Shown here: in pieces, positions 61,341 to 64,000 of the stretch
How the letters are laid out: each line of letters begins with the position of its first letter
Numbering within the stretch: position 1 is the first letter of the stretch
Source: DATMNI01 sp035570275
Lineage (GTDB): Bacteria; Acidobacteriota; Terriglobia; Bryobacterales; Bryobacteraceae
Length of the DNA: 64,000 bases
NCBI GenBank assembly: GCA_035570275.1
Contig: DATMNI010000063.1
Coordinates: forward strand, 19,227-83,226
Direction of reading: 5' to 3'
Made by a program: the position numbers and the translations under genes
Notes under the pieces: generated by a model
The model's database searches: none
The model's input: only the letters and a program-made list of their open reading frames with translations
What the model was told of the DNA's origin: nothing

Positions 61341-62870
61341 GTGAGCACTGCAAGCAGTACTATCTCTGAAATCCTGGAAAAGCTGGACGTCGAACCGGTG
61401 AATTCCGGCGCCTGCCATGGCGATTGGCTTCGAAACCCCTCGGGAAGCGAACTGCGCTCCATCAATCCAGCCACCGGCGAAGTTCTGGCAAGCATCCGAA
61501 CGGCCGGTCCGGCCGACTATGAAACCGTAATGGCGCGCGCCAGCGAGGCCTTCCTGGAGTGGCGTATGATTCCGGCCCCAAAGCGTGGTGAGGTGGTGCG
61601 CGAGATCGGCAACGAACTCCGCGCGCACAAGGCCGAATTGGGCGCGCTGGTCACACTGGAAATGGGAAAGATCTTGGCTGAAGGCCTGGGTGAAGTGCAG
61701 GAGATGATCGACATCGCCGATTTCGCCGTCGGCCTCTCGCGCCAACTTTACGGCCTTACCATGCACAGCGAGCGCCCGGGCCACCGCATGTACGAGCAAT
61801 GGCACCCCCTGGGGGTCGCCGGAGTGATCAGCGCGTTCAATTTCCCCGTGGCGGTGTGGGCGTGGAACGCGATGATCGCCGCAGTGTGCGGAGATTGCGT
61901 GCTGTGGCGGCCATCGTCGGAGACTCCGCTCACGGCCATCGCCGTACAGAAGATCTGCAATCGCGTCTTCGACCGGCACGGGCTCAAGGGAGTGTTCAAT
62001 CTGGTGATCGGAGCCAGCCAACCGATCGGCGAGAGCCTGATTCAGGACCGGCGCATTCCGCTGGTGAGCTTCACCGGGTCGACGGAGGTCGGCCGGCACG
62101 TCGCCGAAGTGGTGGCGAAACGGCTGGGAAGGTCAATCCTGGAACTGGGCGGCAACAACGGTATTATCGTCATGAACGATGCCAACGCCGACCTGGTGCT
62201 CCGCGCCGTACTGTTCGGCGCGGTCGGCACCGCCGGCCAGCGTTGTACCACCACGCGGCGACTCTTCCTGCAGCGCGGCATCGCACCCGCGATCACCGAG
62301 GCGCTGGTGGCGGCCTACCGGCAAGTGAGGATCGGCGACCCGCTGGAAGAGGCCACCATCATGGGGCCTCTGGTTAATGCGCGGGCCGTGCAAGACATGA
62401 TGGACGGCCTGGTGCGCATCCGCCAGCAGGGCGGCGAAATCCTATCCGGCGGCCGTCAACTGGGCGGTTGCTACGTGGAGCCCACCCTGGTGCGGGCGCG
62501 TCCGGAGATGGCGATCCTGAAAGAGGAGATCTTCGCGCCCATTCTGTACCTGGTGGAATTCGACGATCCGGATGAAGCCATCCACTGGCACAACGACGTT
62601 CCGCAAGGCCTTTCATCGGCCATGTTCACGACGAACCTGATGGCGGCGGAAACATTCCTGAGCCACCGCGGGAGCGATTGCGGCATCGCCAACATCAACA
62701 TCGGCACCAGCGGCGCGGAGATCGGCGGGGCGTTCGGCGGCGAGAAGGATACCGGCGGCGGGCGCGAGTCCGGCAGCGATGCCTGGAAGGCGTACATGCG
62801 GCGGCAGACCAACACCATCAACTGGTCGGCGCAATTGCCGCTGGCGCAGGGGATCGAATTCAAGGTGTAG
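61341..62870 (+). CDS. ALDH7-type aldehyde dehydrogenase (piperideine-6-carboxylate/aminoadipate-semialdehyde type)
   Basis: 509 residues from GTG 61341. Members of ALDH7 oxidise alpha-aminoadipate semialdehyde (its cyclic form piperideine-6-carboxylate) in lysine breakdown. Seen: EQWHPLGVAGVISAFNFPVA, WRPSSETPLTAIAVQKICNR, FTGSTEVGRHVAEVVA, ELGGNNGIIVM with the base Glu, nucleophile Cys302 in GTAGQRCTTTRRL, and GGEKDTGGGRESGSDAWKAY near the end, which is typical for this subfamily. No other lysine-degradation gene is in the window, so the assignment of pathway is tentative. Confidence 0.9.
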   Translation: MSTASSTISEILEKLDVEPVNSGACHGDWLRNPSGSELRSINPATGEVLASIRTAGPADYETVMARASEAFLEWRMIPAPKRGEVVREIGNELRAHKAELGALVTLEMGKILAEGLGEVQEMIDIADFAVGLSRQLYGLTMHSERPGHRMYEQWHPLGVAGVISAFNFPVAVWAWNAMIAAVCGDCVLWRPSSETPLTAIAVQKICNRVFDRHGLKGVFNLVIGASQPIGESLIQDRRIPLVSFTGSTEVGRHVAEVVAKRLGRSILELGGNNGIIVMNDANADLVLRAVLFGAVGTAGQRCTTTRRLFLQRGIAPAITEALVAAYRQVRIGDPLEEATIMGPLVNARAVQDMMDGLVRIRQQGGEILSGGRQLGGCYVEPTLVRARPEMAILKEEIFAPILYLVEFDDPDEAIHWHNDVPQGLSSAMFTTNLMAAETFLSHRGSDCGIANINIGTSGAEIGGAFGGEKDTGGGRESGSDAWKAYMRRQTNTINWSAQLPLAQGIEFKV

Positions 62871-62993
62871 CCAGAGGCGCGCACCGGTCGGCTCGAGCTT
62901 GTCAGATTCCCTGGATGGCCGCGCGCCTCCGCGTCGAGAACTCCGCACAGCCACGGGCGTCCGGTCACCGGCATCCGTTGTTAGAATGAGGCG

Positions 62994-63245
62994 ATGGCGG
63001 AAAACCAACCCGACGCCAAGCCCGTCGAATCCTTCGAGTTCTCGCTCGATCAGCTCGACAAGGTCGTCAAGGAACTCGAAGCCGGCGACCTCTCGCTAGA
63101 GCGCTCGCTGCAACTTTTCGAGCGCGGCATGGGCCTCAGCGAGACCTGCCGCAAACAGCTCGAAGAAGCCGAAACGCGGGTCGAAATGCTCATCCGCAAA
63201 GAGGGTAAAATGACGGCTGAGCCGTTCCGCCCGGAAAAGTCCTGA
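62994..63245 (+). CDS. xseB: exodeoxyribonuclease VII small subunit
   Basis: 83 residues, all-helical: FEFSLDQLDKVVKELEAGDL, then SLERSLQLFERGMGLSETCR, the pattern of XseB. Pairs with XseA (not in the window) to degrade single-stranded DNA. The stop is 5 bases before ispA, the common xseB-ispA arrangement. Confidence 0.95.
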   Translation: MAENQPDAKPVESFEFSLDQLDKVVKELEAGDLSLERSLQLFERGMGLSETCRKQLEEAETRVEMLIRKEGKMTAEPFRPEKS

Positions 63246-63250
63246 ACCGC

Positions 63251-64000
63251 ATGAATCTGCGCGACTACCTTGCCCAGCAACAACGACTGGTGGACGCGGA
63301 ACTTCACCGCCTGGTCCCGCCGGAATCCACCGCCCCGGAAACCATCCATCGCGCCATGCGCTACAGCCTGTTCGCGGGCGGCAAACGCATCCGGCCGATC
63401 CTGTGCATCGAGGCCGCGCGCACCGTCACGAATTGTCCCGATGGCGCCTGTTCCGATGGCGATTCGCCCGATGGCGTCATCGCCGCTGCCTGCTCTCTAG
63501 AGCTGATCCACACCTACTCGCTGATTCACGATGACCTTCCGGCGCTGGATAACGACGACTATCGCCGCGGCAAGCTCACCAACCACAAGGTCTTCGGCGA
63601 AGCCATGGCCATTCTCGCCGGCGATTCGCTGCTCACGCTGGCCTTTCAGGTGCTGGCGCAGCTTCCCGCCAGCGGCGATTGCAAGGCCCGCCTCATCCTG
63701 GAACTCTCCACCGCCTCCGGCACCGTCGGCGGGATGATCGGCGGCCAGGTGGCGGATCTCGAAGGCGAAGGCAAGCCGCCCGACGCGGCCCTGCTGGAAT
63801 CGATCCATCGCGCCAAAACGGGGGCGCTCCTGCGTGCCAGTTTACGGATGGGCGCCATCTACGCGGGCGCGAGCGACGAGCAGTACGCCGCGCTTTCCTG
63901 CTATGGCGAGCACGTCGGGCTGGCGTTTCAGATCGTGGACGACATCCTTGACGTGGAGGAATCGTTCGCGGCGCTCGGCAAGACGGCCGGCAAGGATGCG
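63251..64000 (+). CDS. ispA: farnesyl/geranylgeranyl diphosphate synthase, partial
   Basis: First 250 codons; the gene runs past the window end. Elongates allylic diphosphates with IPP to farnesyl (or longer) diphosphate for isoprenoids. First Asp-rich motif LIHDDLPALDNDDYRRG (a DDxxxxD/E type), GGKRIRPIL near the N-terminus, GMIGGQVADLEGE, and the second Asp-rich motif QIVDDILDVEE. A short repetitive insert (PDGACSDGDSPDG, about 60-72) precedes the first motif. Start ATG 63251. Confidence 0.95.
   Translation, partial: MNLRDYLAQQQRLVDAELHRLVPPESTAPETIHRAMRYSLFAGGKRIRPILCIEAARTVTNCPDGACSDGDSPDGVIAAACSLELIHTYSLIHDDLPALDNDDYRRGKLTNHKVFGEAMAILAGDSLLTLAFQVLAQLPASGDCKARLILELSTASGTVGGMIGGQVADLEGEGKPPDAALLESIHRAKTGALLRASLRMGAIYAGASDEQYAALSCYGEHVGLAFQIVDDILDVEESFAALGKTAGKDA

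Noticed and set aside
1..64000. CRISPR array, tRNA, rRNA or prophage
   Set aside because: No regularly spaced repeats with unique spacers, no tRNA cloverleaf, no rRNA-like stretch and no phage structural or integrase genes were seen on reading both strands.

Overview
The window looks like a chromosomal segment of an Acidobacteriota bacterium of the Solibacter/Bryobacter type. This is an inference from gene content: four very large Oar-like TonB-dependent-receptor-type outer-membrane proteins with an N-terminal carboxypeptidase-regulatory-like domain, a TIGR03435 soil-associated protein, an ABC-free MacB/FtsX permease of the acidobacterial orphan-permease type beside a PadR gene, a VPS10/sortilin-like beta-propeller protein, and uniformly GC-rich genes with long antisense shadow frames. 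No rRNA, tRNA, CRISPR array or prophage was seen.

Layout. 1-9.4 kb: small secreted unknowns, ATP-type PEP carboxykinase (pckA), a tandem pair of paralogous secreted proteins, and a two-gene acyl-CoA synthetase/enoyl-CoA hydratase operon. 9.4-9.9 kb: a decayed DNA methyltransferase interrupted by a short terminal-inverted-repeat element. 9.9-20 kb: aldehyde dehydrogenase, Oar-like protein, GNAT acetyltransferase, NarL-type regulator, VPS10-like protein. 20-33 kb: TIGR03435 protein divergent from a tandem pair of Oar-like paralogues, an unknown protein and a fourth Oar-like protein. 34-38.5 kb: a copper cassette of Tat-exported multicopper oxidase, SCO1-type chaperone and second multicopper oxidase. 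38.7-46.3 kb: GH29 fucosidase, orphan permease with frame-broken PadR, amidase and ATP-grasp enzyme. 47.2-52.4 kb: a five-gene unit of OmpR-type regulator, CheY-like receiver, outer-membrane porin, cupredoxin protein and sensor kinase. 53-58.5 kb: SLT lytic transglycosylase, a decaying defence island (MntA/HepT, AIPR nuclease, second MntA/HepT) and an MtgA-like glycosyltransferase. 58.6-64 kb: kinase/regulator pair, ALDH7-type dehydrogenase, xseB and the start of ispA.

Two themes stand out. First, the intergenic DNA is full of dispersed repeats. These include a 0.2-0.5 kb element with imperfect terminal inverted repeats carrying an intact-to-remnant series of a GxxExxY-family gene (four loci), two palindromic repeat families and purine-rich 7-mer arrays. 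One element copy splits a methyltransferase pseudogene, which is direct evidence of past movement. Second, accessory genes are decaying by small lesions: both HepT toxins are broken just before their catalytic HEPN motif while both MntA partners stay open, the AIPR nuclease is off by one base at an A run, and PadR carries a 2-bp duplication. Housekeeping genes around them are intact.
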